DNA of 64,000 nt from Xylaria sp. FL1777 (GCA_022578965.1 MU400531.1:310001-374000), one strand, 5' to 3'; shown: positions 45,881 to 58,310, numbered from the stretch's first letter. Numbers and translations are program-made. Notes: a model not told the origin generated them from the letters alone.

Positions 45881-46649
45881 TAAAACAAGCCGCATACCAT
45901 GCAGGTCGTTGCGTGTGACTTGGAGGATACGGATTCAAGCATGGATTGGCTTTGTACCTTCAGTTTACATGTGTAAGAGAGAAGAGACAGCTTGTCTGTA
46001 TAAGAAAGACAACTATCTTGTCCCCTTGTATCAACTGTTTCACTACATATAAACGGCCATCGTGCATCTTTCAGTAGTCGAACAAGTTTAGCTAGGACTT
46101 GTAGAACATAATAACGGAGTTACAGAGTGGAATTAGGATACCCTAGGTGATGGCCCTAATTACGTCCATAAGGAGATAGGCTACGTCCTACACCTCTCAG
46201 TATACCTGACTAATTAATACATGAAGGATGACACGATCAAATGGGACGCAATCCAATAAACCCAGATAAACGCACTGTTTGATAACTAACTCAAGTTGAA
46301 GGCATCGTGAAAAATAGGAAGAAAAAGACCGTAAGCCAATATGTGAAGCACCTTAGCCACTCACACCACTCCGCTCCAATAAGCATGATAAATTAAAACC
46401 GGCCCTTTTCGCTTTCAGTTCCAAGTAGCTATTTCGATGTATATTTGAGTTAACACACAAGCCAAAGGCGCCGTAAAATGCAATTCGCTATGACATTTAT
46501 GAAGACCTTGAGTGACCAGACTATACTGGCCCACCTTAAGCATAAAACCATTGGAATAGGGGTCAACGAGTAACCTAAACTCTGCGTAATGGATGGCGTT
46601 ATGCCAATCCGTTGGTTGATTAATCTATGTTTTGAAATGCGCCCAACGC
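45881..46649. other. Convergent 3' intergenic
   Basis: About 770 bp between the convergent CBM48 and OPT genes. No coding signal; the long minus frame overlapping 46450-47250 is a shadow of OPT exon 8. Confidence 0.6.
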
Positions 46650-49540
46650 CTACCAAGTCTTCGGCCCAAACGTCTCGCCTGGCGGTAAGACGACCTGGAT
46701 TGCTTTCCCCTGATAATCCAGCGTAGTCGTCACGACGGTGTTCCCCCACCACTGCGGGGGATCGATGCCATGGAGCGTGAAGGCAAGGAATATGACGATC
46801 GTACCGAGGGCCAGGCCGAGATCGAGCCCGGCAGACGTGAGGTAGTTGAGTCTGCTCCACCACCTGAAATTCCGCTTCTTGATGACGAACTGGAAGACGT
46901 AGCCGACAATCCCCCACGACAGGTAGTTTAGGGGCGTAGCGGGCGGCATGGCTCCCGCGCCACCGAAAATCAGAGGCGCCATCAAGTACTTCGCTGGGGA
47001 GCGCGGGTATCGCTTCGCAGCGAAGTATATGATTACCGGCGTCACGGCGCCGATGATGAAGAATACTAGCAGACCTGAGTAGATCTGCCCCGGGGAGAAA
47101 ACGCGGGCTGGGCCGATGAGACCCCAGATAACTGAGGCGGAGAAGAAGACGTGGCCGCCTGGGCAGGTGAAGCGTTGCGGTTGAGTTATCTCGCAGACGC
47201 CGTCGATGTTGGCGAGTGCAAAGTTGAGAACGGCGACTTGTATGAAGCACGATATGGTCGTTGCGACGACCTGGGCCATGAACATCGTTCGCGGAGGTAT
47301 CTTCATATAGTGCCCGAATTTGAGATCTCCAACAAAACTCAGAGCTTGAGACCTAAAAAGATTGTCAGTAAGCTGGGAGGTGAAGGGATTGGGTAGATAC
47401 CTACATTGTGATGAAGCCGTATGTTTTAAAACTGCGAATATAGCGTTAGTATCAATGAATATGCCCGTGGCCTAAGACGAATCCTTACAGCATCAAGGCC
47501 AGGGGTCTCCCCGGTTGGATATAGCCGTAGACGAACTCGGTCAAAACGTTCAAACCTATCTCCTGGCTTGTGATTGCTTCTATGATGCCAATGGGAAGAG
47601 AAAATACGAAGGCGATCGTCACCGCAAGTAGGAAAGCCCACCATGTTAGGTGAGTGGGATAGAAGAGTACAGCAATCAGACTCAATGCTAGAACCTAGAA
47701 AGTCTTAGCTATTCTGAATGAACTAGAGGCAAGAAACATACTATGAAGAAGAGAGACGTATACCACCATAGGGGCGCCTCTTTATATTTCCGCATGAGTT
47801 TCATATGAATGTCGGGTTTCTCGTGTGTGCTGTTTCGATATTGAGCCCGAATAGTACCACTGTAGTGTAGGCAGGTGTGTACGATCAGGGCAGTGATAGC
47901 AGCGAAAGAAAGGCCGTAGGATAATGCGAACGTAGTGCTATATGTCTTGTTAGTTGTATTGTACTGACACCCTTGGCATGGGATTACTAGCCTGATAAAT
48001 AACGGGGAGTAAGATTTATAAGCTCCTTCATCTAAAGTAAGTTCAGGAGTTAAGATACGTGACACATTGTATATAGCCCCTGTATTGTCGTATGTCGAAG
48101 CATCGCTCATGGGCAAGAATTGAGAATACCAGGCGCCTGAGTAATGGAGAAATGAAGTGAGCATAACGAAGAATAGCACAACACCAATCAGTATGTTTGC
48201 GATAGCGTGCCTAGTCATGTTAATAAACAAACTAAAGGGAACGATGGGCATAGACCGACCATGGAACAACTAGGGGTGATCCTATGTAGCCTGCTATCTG
48301 AGTCCAGTCAAATGTGATGGGAATAAGTGATAGCCCAGTGGTGCCACCGAATATCTGGTTAACAATCGGGTTCTGAGGTGCCAGCCATGTCGCGACAGCG
48401 GTAACACTTAAGAATTGAGCGAGGAATCCGGGGATGAAGTAGTAGACGCAGGATACTACAGTGATGAGGCCAAACCACCTGTATCGCGAGATGTTTCCTC
48501 CAATAATTGTTGGGTCTTTGACGAAATGGCTTTCGTACATCGCATTCATTAGTGCGACAGCAGCGAGTCTAAGGTAGGGAGAGTTAGCGTTAATACTTGA
48601 TGACGAACTGAAGCATACGGAACAAGATGAGTAAGGTGTAATGCATGGCTTAATTACTGCCTCTCACGAAACAGGTATCAAGCATGATGATTACTAGTGT
48701 TACTCACGTATTCGGCCATATCATAGAGGCAGGATATACTATAGGACGTTAGTAATTGGCCTTTTCCAGCCTCGACCTTGGCTCACCTAGAAACTTTCGC
48801 ATGATTCCAGCGATTCCATATCCGAGAGATTGGGTCGAAATGACAACCAGCAGTTGGAAAACGATACCAAAATTTTGTTTGTAAAACATCAACTGTGCCA
48901 AGATGATGTCTGTGGCGTATGCTATTGAGAACGATACACTAGCCATGACCACAATGATCGAATGCTCTTTGATGTTGAACGGCCCCGGGTTCAGGTCGCA
49001 CGTTACTCCAAAGAGAGTGATCTGCTTTTCTGGCACAACTCTCTCCCAGACTCGACCCATGACCCAGGCAACGATCTGAGCAATGAGAGGGCCAATGCCG
49101 ATTGACGGAGCACGCAGTGAAAACAAGGTGTTGATCGCCGCGCCGAAGAAAGTTAGAGACAGTCCAATAGTCCATGCTCGGATGGTGCTACAAGGTAAGT
49201 CTTCGTCGAAGTTGCGTACAGCAGCTCGTACTTCTTCATACGGAGAGTCTTCCTCGTTGGCTTTCGCGGCCACTTCACTTTCAAACGAAGCACCTCTTCC
49301 TTGGTCTAGCTCGTGTAATTCTATGTCGTCGTCATCATCCGGGAAATTGGGGTCAAGTAGACGTTCGTGTTCTTCCCCCTCTTCGTCCTTGGCGTTGTTA
49401 CTGGTAACCGGCCGCTCCCAATCGGAAAGTTCGTGGCTTTCATCGTAGTCGCCATTTGATATTATACTATTTCTTTTGAGGACAGTAGCTTCTTCATCCT
49501 GTTGCGTATGCCCGTCGTTGAGCGACTTTTTCTCGACCAT
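46650..49540 (-). CDS. Oligopeptide transporter, OPT family
   Basis: Eight exons: 49540..48787, 48738..48708, 48568..48260, 48210..47992, 47937..47742, 47694..47489, 47431..47405, 47352..46650 (814 aa). Exons 2 and 7 are only 31 and 27 nt. The acidic N-terminal tail (about 1-110) precedes many membrane spans. OPT marks include STIRAWTIGLSLTFFGAAIN, QSLGYGIAGIMRKFLVYPASMIWPN, YCF-like SCVYYFIPGFLAQFLS, EIGLNVLTEFVYGYIQPGRPLA and FVGDLKFGHYMKIPPRTMFMAQV. The transporter moves tetra/pentapeptides or glutathione-like peptides with protons across the plasma membrane in this family. The intron between exons 4 and 5 appears to use a GC donor (CAG/GCTAGT). The exon 3/4 donor GTCGGT is weak but restores PWHAIANILIG. 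The protein ends GPKTW. Confidence 0.92.
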
Positions 49541-50628
49541 CGTCCCCAAAATCTTGGGTCGTAAATGTCCTCAAGACGGGGTTTCGGTGCTGGATCTCAG
49601 TTCGCAGTACGGTTGATTGAGTGGAATGAATTCAATTCACAAGTGCGCTAAGTAAATAGCTTCAAAATGCAGAAAGGCGAATGAGAAAAATGAGAAGAAT
49701 AAAAAAGAATCGGACTTTTCAAGCGGCTCTGCTATGTAGGTGTCTAAGACCCTGGCTTCTGAAACGTGTTCCGAAGCTCCCAACGCTAAGAGTCCTCGTC
49801 TCACCCGGACAAATGATTGAAATGATTGCTAATTCGTGTAGCCAGCGCTGAGAGCCTCTAAGGTTATGTGTTTGTATCACACTTTCAAATACCGAAGTCT
49901 TGGTTTCCGAAACTGCGTGTGCGAGTGTTAACGTAGAATTCAGACCGATTCTCGAAAGTAAGATGTCTCCTATCTTGATCCTGTCAACTGGAGAGTGGAT
50001 ACTTACCGATTACTAGGTGTTGGAAAGGTAAGGCTGAAGTTGTTATAATACATATGGCTCTCTGTAGATAAATCTTGGAACATGCAAAGTATACCGAGAT
50101 AGGTATCTTGGAACCGATAATTTCATGGGAAGTCTAAAGTAGGAAATATATCCAGCTGGAATGCAGCATCTTATCAGATACCTACCCATATAGGCTATCT
50201 ACATTAGGTAGTTTCAGCTGGGAAGGTGAAGCGCGGCAGTGGTACGTGGCTTACCTGGGTCCTATAAGCAGGGATCCCCGGATGCTTTTGGGTTAAATAT
50301 GGAGACGACGGGCCAGCTGCATGTCGCTTTAGCTGATTTAGGAGTAGTCTCGCAGCTCAAATATGCTCCAAGTAAACAAGCATGACGAGATGCGCAATAA
50401 ACGGCATCATAATTAAATATGGAATGGAGTTACGAAAAGACTTTCTGTTACTGTAATATAGAATTAATTAAGTACCTACTTGCTTTAGTTTATGATTCAC
50501 TCTTGAACGTCCCTTCTGTAAATTTGGCGTTGTTATACAATGTATTCCTTAATTTTGAACGGGGACTCTAGTGCACTATACAGCTAAATACCTACCTAAG
50601 TGTACATGTGTAGGCTTCATACGTTTTC
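49541..50628. other. 1.1-kb intergenic region
   Basis: OPT promoter side and CEM1 3' flank. Palindromic GATACCTACCCATATAGG / TTAGGTAG motifs at about 50178-50212 and CTACCTAAG near 50590. No gene. Confidence 0.6.
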
Positions 50629-52052
50629 TTAGTACTTGGAGAAGACTAAGCTCGCATTAGTTCCCCCAAATCCAAAGCTGTTCGATACGGCTACATCTAC
50701 TTCTTTTTTCTGGGCTTGAAGAGGGACAAGGTTAAACTTGGGCTCGACATTAGGGTCGTGCAAGTTCAGGGTAGGTGGAAGTGTATTCTACAGAGCATCA
50801 GTTATTTTGTTGTAGCTCATTTCACGTCGATGATGGATAACTCACTTCGGTAATGGCGAGGATAGAAAATACAGCCTCAATCGCGCCAGAAGCCCCAAGA
50901 AGATGACCTATGGACCCCTTGGTGCTACTTACGTTGACTTGGCTGTCTTGCAGATAGCCTTCTTCGCCGAGCATAAGGGAGCGAATTGCTAGTGCCTCTG
51001 CAGAGTCGCCTATGGCCGTACCCGTCGCGTGCGCATTGATATAGTCGACCTGGCGAGGTTTGATTCCAGCACTCTTCAAAGCTCTTTTCATCGCGAGGAA
51101 AGCCCCCGAGCCGTCCTCACGCGGGGCGGTCATGTGGTGAGCATCACCGCTACACCCATAACCTCTGAGCTCAGCGTAGATGTTAGCGCCACGAGCCTTC
51201 GCGTGCTCCAATTCTTCGAGCACCAGCACGGCGGCGCCTTCGGAAACCACGAATCCATTCCTTTGCCGGTCGAAGGGACGACAACTCGAAGCAGGGTCGT
51301 TGTTAAAGGCTGTGGAGAGCGACCGCGACCTCCCGAATCCAGCAAATGTCAGGGGATGAATGCAGGACTCGGCACCACCAGCGACCATCACGGCAGCATC
51401 GCCGTACGCGATGAAACGGGAAGCATCGCCAATTGAATGTGCCCCGGTTGTGCAAGCTGTGGTGACGGCATGATTCGGGCCTTGGAAACCGTGCTTCATA
51501 GATATGTGCCCAGCCGCAAGATTTGTGAGGATCTGAGGTACGAACAATGGTGATACCTTCTTATAACCCTGTTCACGTGTAAGGTATATAAAGTAAGCTT
51601 AGGATGTTCTTCATGAGGGGCTATGCACGGAACCTTACCCCATTGTCGAACGCAATACTGGTTCGGTAAAGTTCCTCCAAGTTGCCAATGCCGCTCCCTA
51701 AACAAACTCCCGTCTCCTGTAAATCTTCTTCTTTCTCTGGTTTCCATGCCGCATCTTCGAGAGCCATCTCAGCAGCAGCCATGGCGTATTGAGAGAAGGT
51801 TGACATGCGTCGCTGATCGGATGCACAGAGCCACTCATCGGCGCGCCAGAGCCCGGCCACATTGCTAGTGCCGGTATTCTTTGGCACAACACCTGCGACA
51901 GTGCTGGTGAGTTCACGCCATCTTTTCTGTGGTTCAAAGTCGGCAACACTGACGATGCCTGAATGACCAGCCACGAGCCTATTCCAAGTGTGTCGAACGC
52001 CGACACCGAGGGGCGTGACGGCACCCAGACCTGTGACAACAACTCTGCGCAT
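50629..52052 (-). CDS. CEM1: Mitochondrial 3-oxoacyl-ACP synthase
   Basis: Three exons: 52052..51639, 51568..50846, 50787..50629 (431 aa). KAS II-type condensing enzyme: MRRVVVTGLGAVTPLGVGV at the start, nucleophile Cys in VTTACTTGAHSIGDA, His in DYINAHATGTAIGDS, second His in STKGSIGHLLGASGAIEA, and the C-terminal NSFGFGGTNASLVF. All four are intact. The single-domain form in an ascomycete is the mitochondrial type II fatty acid synthase Cem1, which makes the octanoyl precursor of lipoate; the cytosolic FAS has this domain fused. It begins directly with the fold, as Cem1 homologues do, so mitochondrial targeting is not obvious by eye. Introns are 70 and 58 nt. Its start lies 330 bp from the divergent CBP3. 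Confidence 0.95.
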
Positions 52053-52382
52053 TCTTTGCCATAGCCGAATTTTGGCTATGGTACCACTGATACTGTTCGA
52101 AGCAGAAAGCTTAGGGCGTGCGTTGCTATAATTTGGATCTATGGATGATTAGTGATACCTTGTTGCGCAGTGCCGGTAGTGGATTTCAGCTTTAAATCCC
52201 GCCAAGCCTTTTAGAGCATGGTCCCCTGTTTTCCTGTCATTGATCCACAGCTTACCTAGACTTAATTTTTCTACACTTTGTCAATGACGTGAACAATCCT
52301 CTATCCAAGGCCCAGCTCCATAAGAACACCCAATGCTTATGTTGCCGGCAACGTCTTCTGCTGAGCGCATATATAGGTAGCA
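52053..52382. promoter_or_regulatory. Divergent promoter, CEM1 / CBP3
   Basis: 330 bp ATG-to-ATG between two genes for mitochondrial proteins. No strong TATA box seen. A shared promoter would allow joint expression; that is inference from layout. Confidence 0.5.
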
Positions 52383-53373
52383 ATGGCGTGTCGAAGCTGC
52401 AGACGGCAGCTTCAGCTGCTCGCTCGACAAGCCAACGCGCCCGTCGCAGCTGAGCTGTACAGCGCTGCCCTTGGGCACCAGCTCCTCCTCCACCGAGTCG
52501 CAACCAAGTCTGTCGCACGCGAACAAAGACGAGGCTTTCGAAGCACCCCAGTCCGATCCGGCATTAAGGATGTCTTCCGTAGTCTCCTCCAACGGACTAG
52601 CGAACCGTACAGGGTGGTGGCAGCTACGAAGGAGATCTACGACGCATGCTCCAAAGCAGCACCCTACAAGATCGACCCCATAGCTGTCAAGGCCGGGACG
52701 ATACCCAAGACGTTGGAGGGAGAGGACATAGGCGAAGGCGAGGGGATGTGGCATGAGGGTACGTTGTCTTGCGGGGCTGTCCTATCATCTACTACTATAA
52801 TACAAGTTCGCTAACGGCCAATTGGTTGCAGAATTCAAACTCCCGCCGACTTTCAGCACATGGTCCCAAGTAACCATGCTACACATGTACCTCGTCTTCG
52901 CGCGGTTACGGAACCTCGATCGGGATGCCGCACGATCATGGCAAGCACAGCTGGTCGACCACTTCTTCTTCGACGCCGAGGAGCGCATGGACCTGAGCCA
53001 CGGCATATCATCCCGAGCCTTGCGGAGCCGATACCTGAAGGATCTCTTCGTGCAGTGGCGTGGTGCCGTCGCGGCCTATGACGAGGGCATCGCCAAGGGA
53101 GACGCCGTGCTGGCGTCCGCCGTCTGGCGTAACGTCTTCAAAGCCCGCGAAGACGTCAACGTGCGCGACCTCGCCGCCACCGTCAGTTGGATGCGCCTCT
53201 GCCTCAAGATGCTGGATCAGATGCCAGATGAGGCTCTGTTCACGCGCGCTGGCACTGCGCTTAGGTGGCCTGCCAAGAACGAGTTTGTGGTCGTCGATAA
53301 GCCGACAAGGCAGCTTGGGGCTCAGTTGGCACCGAAAACCACATCAGCTAGCAGTGCAAGTTCTGCTGCGTAA
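52383..53373 (+). CDS. CBP3: Ubiquinol-cytochrome c chaperone, CBP3/UQCC1
   Basis: Two exons, 52383..52758 and 52832..53373 (305 aa), with a 73-nt intron (GTACGT donor, CGCTAACGG branch). The Arg-rich leader (MACRSCRRQLQLLARQ ... REQRRGFRSTPVRS) is a mitochondrial presequence. The conserved chaperone domain includes LPPTFSTWSQVTMLHMYLVFARLR, WQAQLVDHFFFDAEERM, LKDLFVQWRGAVAAYDEGIAKGDAVLASAVWRNVF and LAATVSWMRLCLKMLDQMPDE. Cbp3 works with Cbp6 at the mitoribosome exit to stabilise newly made cytochrome b and start complex III assembly. A Ser/Ala tail ends the protein. Length and order match the family. Confidence 0.94.
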
Positions 53374-53559
53374 ATATTCACGTCAAGGTTTGATATGTAT
53401 GACTATCATTGTATGAGGACAAGATGGATGGATACTTGGAAAAAGGGGGTCTGGCATGAAGACACCAGCACAGATGCTCAAGAGATAGATGGGCATTACC
53501 TCCATGAGGGAAAATGTATACAGTATTGTACTACAAACGTGTAAAGACACAAAACACGA

Positions 53560-54306
53560 TTATTCGGCTCTCCCCCACATCTGGAATTCGTACCGTGTCT
53601 GATTTTCTTCCTGGATGCCTTCTGGTACCGTCTCGCCCGTCCATCGATCTAGATCATCTTTGGACTTCCTAATCCACTCGCTACCACTATCCCCCTCAGC
53701 CTCGGAAAGCTGCGATGGGAAGAAGGCGTCACACTCGAAGTCGCTCAAGATCCTTGTAAGCAAGACCCTCCTCGCCTCCTTAAGCTGCAATGCGGCAGCA
53801 TATATCTGTGCGCCGCCTATAACAAATACCTTGCCTGTCTGCGTGGTCGTCGACCTGGACTGGAGGTACTGGATAGCCTGCTCTAGCGAGCCCACCTTCA
53901 CTGCTTCCGTCTCGGCATTGACATCCTCAGCTGGCGGGTCCGCATGAGACCGGCTTATGACGATGTTGAGCCGTCCTTTCAGCGGCCTGAACTTGGGTGG
54001 TATGCTATCCCACGTCTTGCGGCCCATGATCACGGCGTTCATAGCGGGGGATGAATTGCCGTCTTGGTTCTGAATGGATCGTTAAAATTTTATTTGCACA
54101 TCCACCCACCTAATTTTGGACCAACTTGGGAACATATATCTTACAAGAATTGATGGTAGGCGTTTAGTTACCCGGGTAAAGTATGCCATCTCTTTCTTTA
54201 AGCCCGTCCAAGGCAGCGTGCCGTTGCGGCCGATGCCCATGTTGCGGGTCGCTGCCACGATGAGGGTCAATTCGAGCGGAGGCATTTTAGATACGTCTTC
54301 AGACAT
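53560..54306 (-). CDS. DFR1: Dihydrofolate reductase
   Basis: Two exons, 54306..54145 and 54069..53560 (223 aa), separated by a 75-nt intron (GTAAGA donor, ATTCAG acceptor). DHFR marks: LTLIVAATRNMGIGRNGTLPW with the Met-20-loop pattern, LKKEMAYFTRVT containing the active-site acid, AVIMGRKTWDSIPPKFRPLKGR, VISRS, VFVIGGAQIYAAAL (NADPH site) and the C-terminal RYEFQMW. The enzyme reduces dihydrofolate to tetrahydrofolate for thymidylate and purine synthesis. It has a fungal-type insert (HADPPAEDVNAETEAVKVGSLEQ). A second in-frame ATG at 54285 (MPPLELT) is an alternative start. Confidence 0.95.
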
Positions 54307-54736
54307 CTGATCCACGGATATCGGATATTATATGCACAATAGATCTATTTATGGAATTTGCAGCGATTAAGAGAGAGCTAGAGGGGACATGTATACTTCT
54401 TGACGGGATATGCGGTGGGGTTAAATTAGTTCGGGCGCGTTTTGACACGCCCTGGAGTTTTAGTGGCCGCTGCACTGAATTTTTTTTTTTTTTACCTTAC
54501 ACCTGAAATCCGTCCCAGCCAGTTGGTTCTACGATGGAGATGATGCCGAGATGTACATAGCCCGTGATCATAAAGAGGTCTTCCATGTTCCTTACTCGAT
54601 TTTTATTGACGTTCTTATTATTACCTAGCACACGACACAATTCAAATTCCCTCGTCTAGCCAGAAGACACTTGGGCAGATTCCTAAACAAAGTCAACACG
54701 CCATTGGGCGATATGATATTAGACTCTCTGAAGGCT
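54307..54736. other. Intergenic spacer with poly-T
   Basis: 430 bp between DHFR and the PhyH gene, holding the DHFR promoter. A T-run occurs at about 54480-54494. No gene. Confidence 0.55.
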
Positions 54737-56003
54737 TCAAGCAGCAGCAACAGTAACCTTCCTCTGCTCCTCCATCCTCTTCATCTCCTCCCGCTTCATG
54801 GCCTCCCAAATCCTGACTCGTTGCGGGATAACACCCTCTCTCGGCCCCGTGATCTTCCACCCCTTCAATTTCTCCTCGCCAATGCTCTTCATAGTCCTCC
54901 TCTCAACTATAATCACGAGGTGAGAAGAATTAGTACCATCGGCGAAGCTTTGCATCGAGTAATCGGGGTCTCGACATAACATAACATACCTAGACTATAG
55001 TTCCCATCCTCCCTATCAAAGCAATGCGGCTCTTTAAGCGACACGGGCGGGTTCGTGATGATCCTGACGCGGCGCAGCGCATTGGAGCTCGCAGAATGCA
55101 TCATGAGGGGGTGCAGGAGATAGACATCGCCCACATTCCCCGTGGCCTCGACGAAGGCGTCGTCGGGCACCTCGCGCAGCCGATCGCGGTACCACTGGGA
55201 GTTCTTCTCGACCCGGAAATCCGCCGCGTCGCGCGGCCGCATCCACGGCGACACGCCCCGCGGCTGCGCGAACAGCCAACCCGCGACGGCGTCGATGCCC
55301 GGAGGACAGATGACGGTGCCCCCGCCCTGCGCCACGATGTCCGAGAACAGCGGCGTCACCAGCAGCCCCTGCTCGGGACTGTCCAGGTAGTGCACGAAGA
55401 AGTCCCCGTCCACGTGCCACCCCGGCAGGTCCCGGGGTGCCACCGGCACGCCCTCGCCCTCTGCCGTCCCCAGGTTCACGATCAGTGAGTCCCGCCACTC
55501 CTTGCTCGCGGGCGCGATGCGCTCCTCGCCTCCGCAGAGCTCGCAGATTGCCGACCATGCCTTTGGCGCGAAGACGGAGGCGTCAAATGTGCGGTGTGAC
55601 GGCATCTGTATTGCTTTCTAAGTTAGCGAGTTTCCTTTTGTTTTTGTTTTTTTCCCCCGTTCTCTTCTGTTGGTCGTCGGCCCCTTTCACTTAAAGGAGA
55701 GACTGGGTCGGCCACAAGCAAGTAGTTTGATACTCTCTGAAGAACCCCCCCTCGCCCCCCCCTAAGATCCATCAAAGAGTAAATACGATAAGTTAGTGGA
55801 CGTCATGGTCAAAAATCACATACGTTCGTCCGCTCCTTAGTCCAGGTGCTCTTGTCCGTGGGCGACATGCCGAGCCGCGTCCACACCCCTTCGCAGACAT
55901 CGGCGGCCTGTTCGCGCGTGAAGCAGTTGGTGAGCTTCAGGTAGCCGTGTTCGAGGAAGAACTCCTTCTCGGCATCTGTGAGCGGTGCTGGTGGTGATGC
56001 CAT
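54737..56003 (-). CDS. Phytanoyl-CoA dioxygenase (PhyH) family protein
   Basis: Three exons: 56003..55824, 55605..54990, 54906..54737 (321 aa). Fe(II)/2-oxoglutarate dioxygenase of the PhyH type: the N-terminal DAEKEFFLEHGYLKLTNCFT, iron ligands in the HVDGD motif (PGWHVDGDFFVHYL) and the distal His in YLLHPLMMHSASSN followed by RRVRIITNPPVSL, where the Arg binds 2-oxoglutarate. The tail spliced on (SLVERRTMKSIGEEKLKGWKI) is common in fungal members. The first intron is unusually long (218 nt) and contains the AAGAACCCCCCCTCGCCC stretch. The substrate is unknown; neighbours do not suggest a secondary-metabolite cluster. Confidence 0.9.
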
Positions 56004-56567
56004 GCTCTGACTTGACTATATGATTTTCTACTCCTCTGGGCAATATGTATAATTGCGCGTAACCTCGCTCGTAAATCGTGATCTTAGATGCTATATGGAT
56101 ATGCTGCCCAGAGAATTGTGATCGAGAAGTGTTCGCTTCTTATAACCATGAGCTAGGAACCGTCGGGGCATCCATGGTCTCGTGGCTCGCTACGACGGAG
56201 GCCGGATCCGGCGCGGGGGAGGTTGGGGTAGTGATTTATTGGATGGGTGTAGAGGCTGCGGAGAATATCACGCGATGCTATATGTCCTTAGCCTCCAACC
56301 GTAATACCGAATGGTTAGAGATTGGAACGGCATCGGTAATAGCGGGAAGGATACTCCTAGGCGGCAGACCGGGAGACTGAACAGCTTCTATGAAAGGTTT
56401 CGTGCGTGGAATCTTCACGCTCTCTATATATCTCTACGATTCTTTATTCTAGCTCCCTAGATATATATGTCTGCCAGGAACGAAATACCTAGCTCTCTCT
56501 AATATGCAGCTAACCCTAGCGCCTATTTAGGACCACTGGCAAGATGTCAAGCTCGTCTATGAAATTC
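56004..56567. other. Intergenic spacer
   Basis: PhyH promoter and 3' flank of the PHO13-like gene. A 100-aa plus frame at 56078-56380 is open but not protein-like enough to call. AGATATATATGTCT near 56458 is AT-rich. Confidence 0.5.
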
Positions 56568-57711
56568 TTATGAGCTCCCACCTCTAAGATCGGCGAGTTT
56601 GTCGACATAGTACGCAGGCACAAATGGGGCACCCTCTGCCTCCCAGTGCTCTCTCTTTGAGACGCCCGTGAGCACAGCCAAGGTGCCGCCGAGTCCGCCC
56701 TCGATGCCAAACTGGATGTCGGTATCGAGACGATCCCCGACCATGCACGTGCGGGCGCGGTCGAGGCGGAACTTACCTTCAACAGCATCCATCATAGCCT
56801 GGGAAGGCTTTCCGAGGGCCGTGGGCTTTTGGCCAGTCATGTTGATGAGCGGGACGGAGATGGAGCCGGCGCCGGGAAAGAAGGTCTTACTCATGGGTAG
56901 CGTGCTATCGAGGTTCGTGGCGAGAAACACGGCACCCCGCCGCAGGTACTGGTACGCCATGGAGAGTTTCAGGTAGTTGACGTGGAAGTCGAGGCCGGCA
57001 AGCACGATGCCGACGTCCGGGTCCAGCATCGAGCCATCGGCGAGCCCGGCGAAGTCCGCCGGTGTCATGTCCCGACGCAGCTCCGGGTCGGTGCCCCCGA
57101 TGAACGGCACGTCTTCCGTCCGCAGCTCCTGCTCGATCCCGCTCTCGCCCAGCACGAACACCTTGTTGCGCGGCCCCGGGAGCTTGAGGATCCGCGAGAT
57201 GTAGATCGCGGCCGAATACGCCGACGCGAATATCTCCTCTACATTGCTAGGTATGCCCAAACCCGTCAGTTTCTTTTGGTAGTCTTGCCGAGACTTTGTC
57301 GAGTTGTTCGTCACGAACACGACCCTCTTGCCTTCAAACATATTAGCTCGAGACAATTATTCAAATAGAAAACGCTTCTGTAGATCATGAGATACGATGG
57401 GAAAATAGTGGCTGCGTTTGTATTTTCTCACCTTTAGATCTCAGTAGTTCTAGGGTCTCAACGGTCCCTTCGAACAAATGATCTCCGGTCCATAGGACAC
57501 CTGCGCAAAGGGTCAATGATTAGTTTCATCGTCTAAAATCGGATTAATTAATTCATTTACCATCGCAATCGAATAGGAAGACCTGTGGTATAAACTGTGA
57601 GATTGATGTGGCGATAGAGTGTGGTCGTAGAGGGAATTAACGCACATCGAATTTATCCAAGAACTCGTCGATCGCGGCAGAGTCGCCAGTGAGATACTTG
57701 GACTGGACCAT
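56568..57711 (-). CDS. PHO13: HAD phosphatase, PHO13/phosphoglycolate-type
   Basis: Four exons: 57711..57646, 57582..57561, 57500..57432, 57331..56568 (306 aa). Exon 2 is 22 nt and carries the heart of HAD motif I; splicing gives FDVFLFDCDGVLWTGDHLFEGTVETL, with catalytic DxD. Motif II is VVFVTNNSTKSRQDY, the conserved Lys lies in TALGKPSQAMMDAV, and motif III/IV is TCMVGDRLDTDIQFGIEGGLGGTLAVLTGV. The pattern is that of p-nitrophenylphosphatase Pho13 and mammalian phosphoglycolate phosphatase, which remove toxic side products such as 2-phosphoglycolate and 4-phosphoerythronate. Introns 60-100 nt with good donors. Length matches the family. Confidence 0.94.
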
Positions 57712-58310
57712 CTCCGTCGGTACTTGATAGGGGCCGCAACAGCGATGGGATTCGGCAATGTTGAGGGACAAGGAATAGCGCTATCGCGGAGTCTCCGGTG
57801 TCTATCTCTATGTCTACAGGTTGTTGTAAGCGTGATAGAGCGCTATCGGCGTCGCGGCCCGAGGTCACACGGCGTTGTCATCGCCTCCGGTTCGCGGCGG
57901 GCTGCACGCCGTAGTCACTTTGCTCCGAGCGTAAGTGACCTATTTATGCATTGCGATTAATAAGTGCCTCAAGTTGTTGCCACCGCATAATCTCCGCAGC
58001 TTATTTGGGATTAGAGACTAGAGGAGGGTTTTTCCCCTCTTATTATGGACAACATATAATCATTCACCATCTGCAACTCTTTTTTTTCTTCTATAAACTT
58101 TCCCTATTGTATCCTTGAGGTTGGAGCTGAGCCGGTTATACCTAGTTGTATCTACTCAAATAAAAGCGTACCATTAGCATGACTAGCCCTCCATCAGGAC
58201 CTAACTTAACCTTACCTATACTTGCCTAGGTAGGTAAGTACTTATAATTCGCGTAAATAATTAGCTATTAATTACCTAGTTTCAAAGTATTTCTACTACT
58301 TAATACTATA

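Noticed and set aside
46450..47250. 266-aa minus frame near the OPT 3' end
   Set aside because: Arg/His/Ser-rich alternative frame of OPT exon 8; not a gene.
56078..56380. 100-aa plus-strand frame upstream of the PhyH gene
   Set aside because: Hydrophobic stretches but no recognisable family, overlaps a likely promoter; kept as intergenic.
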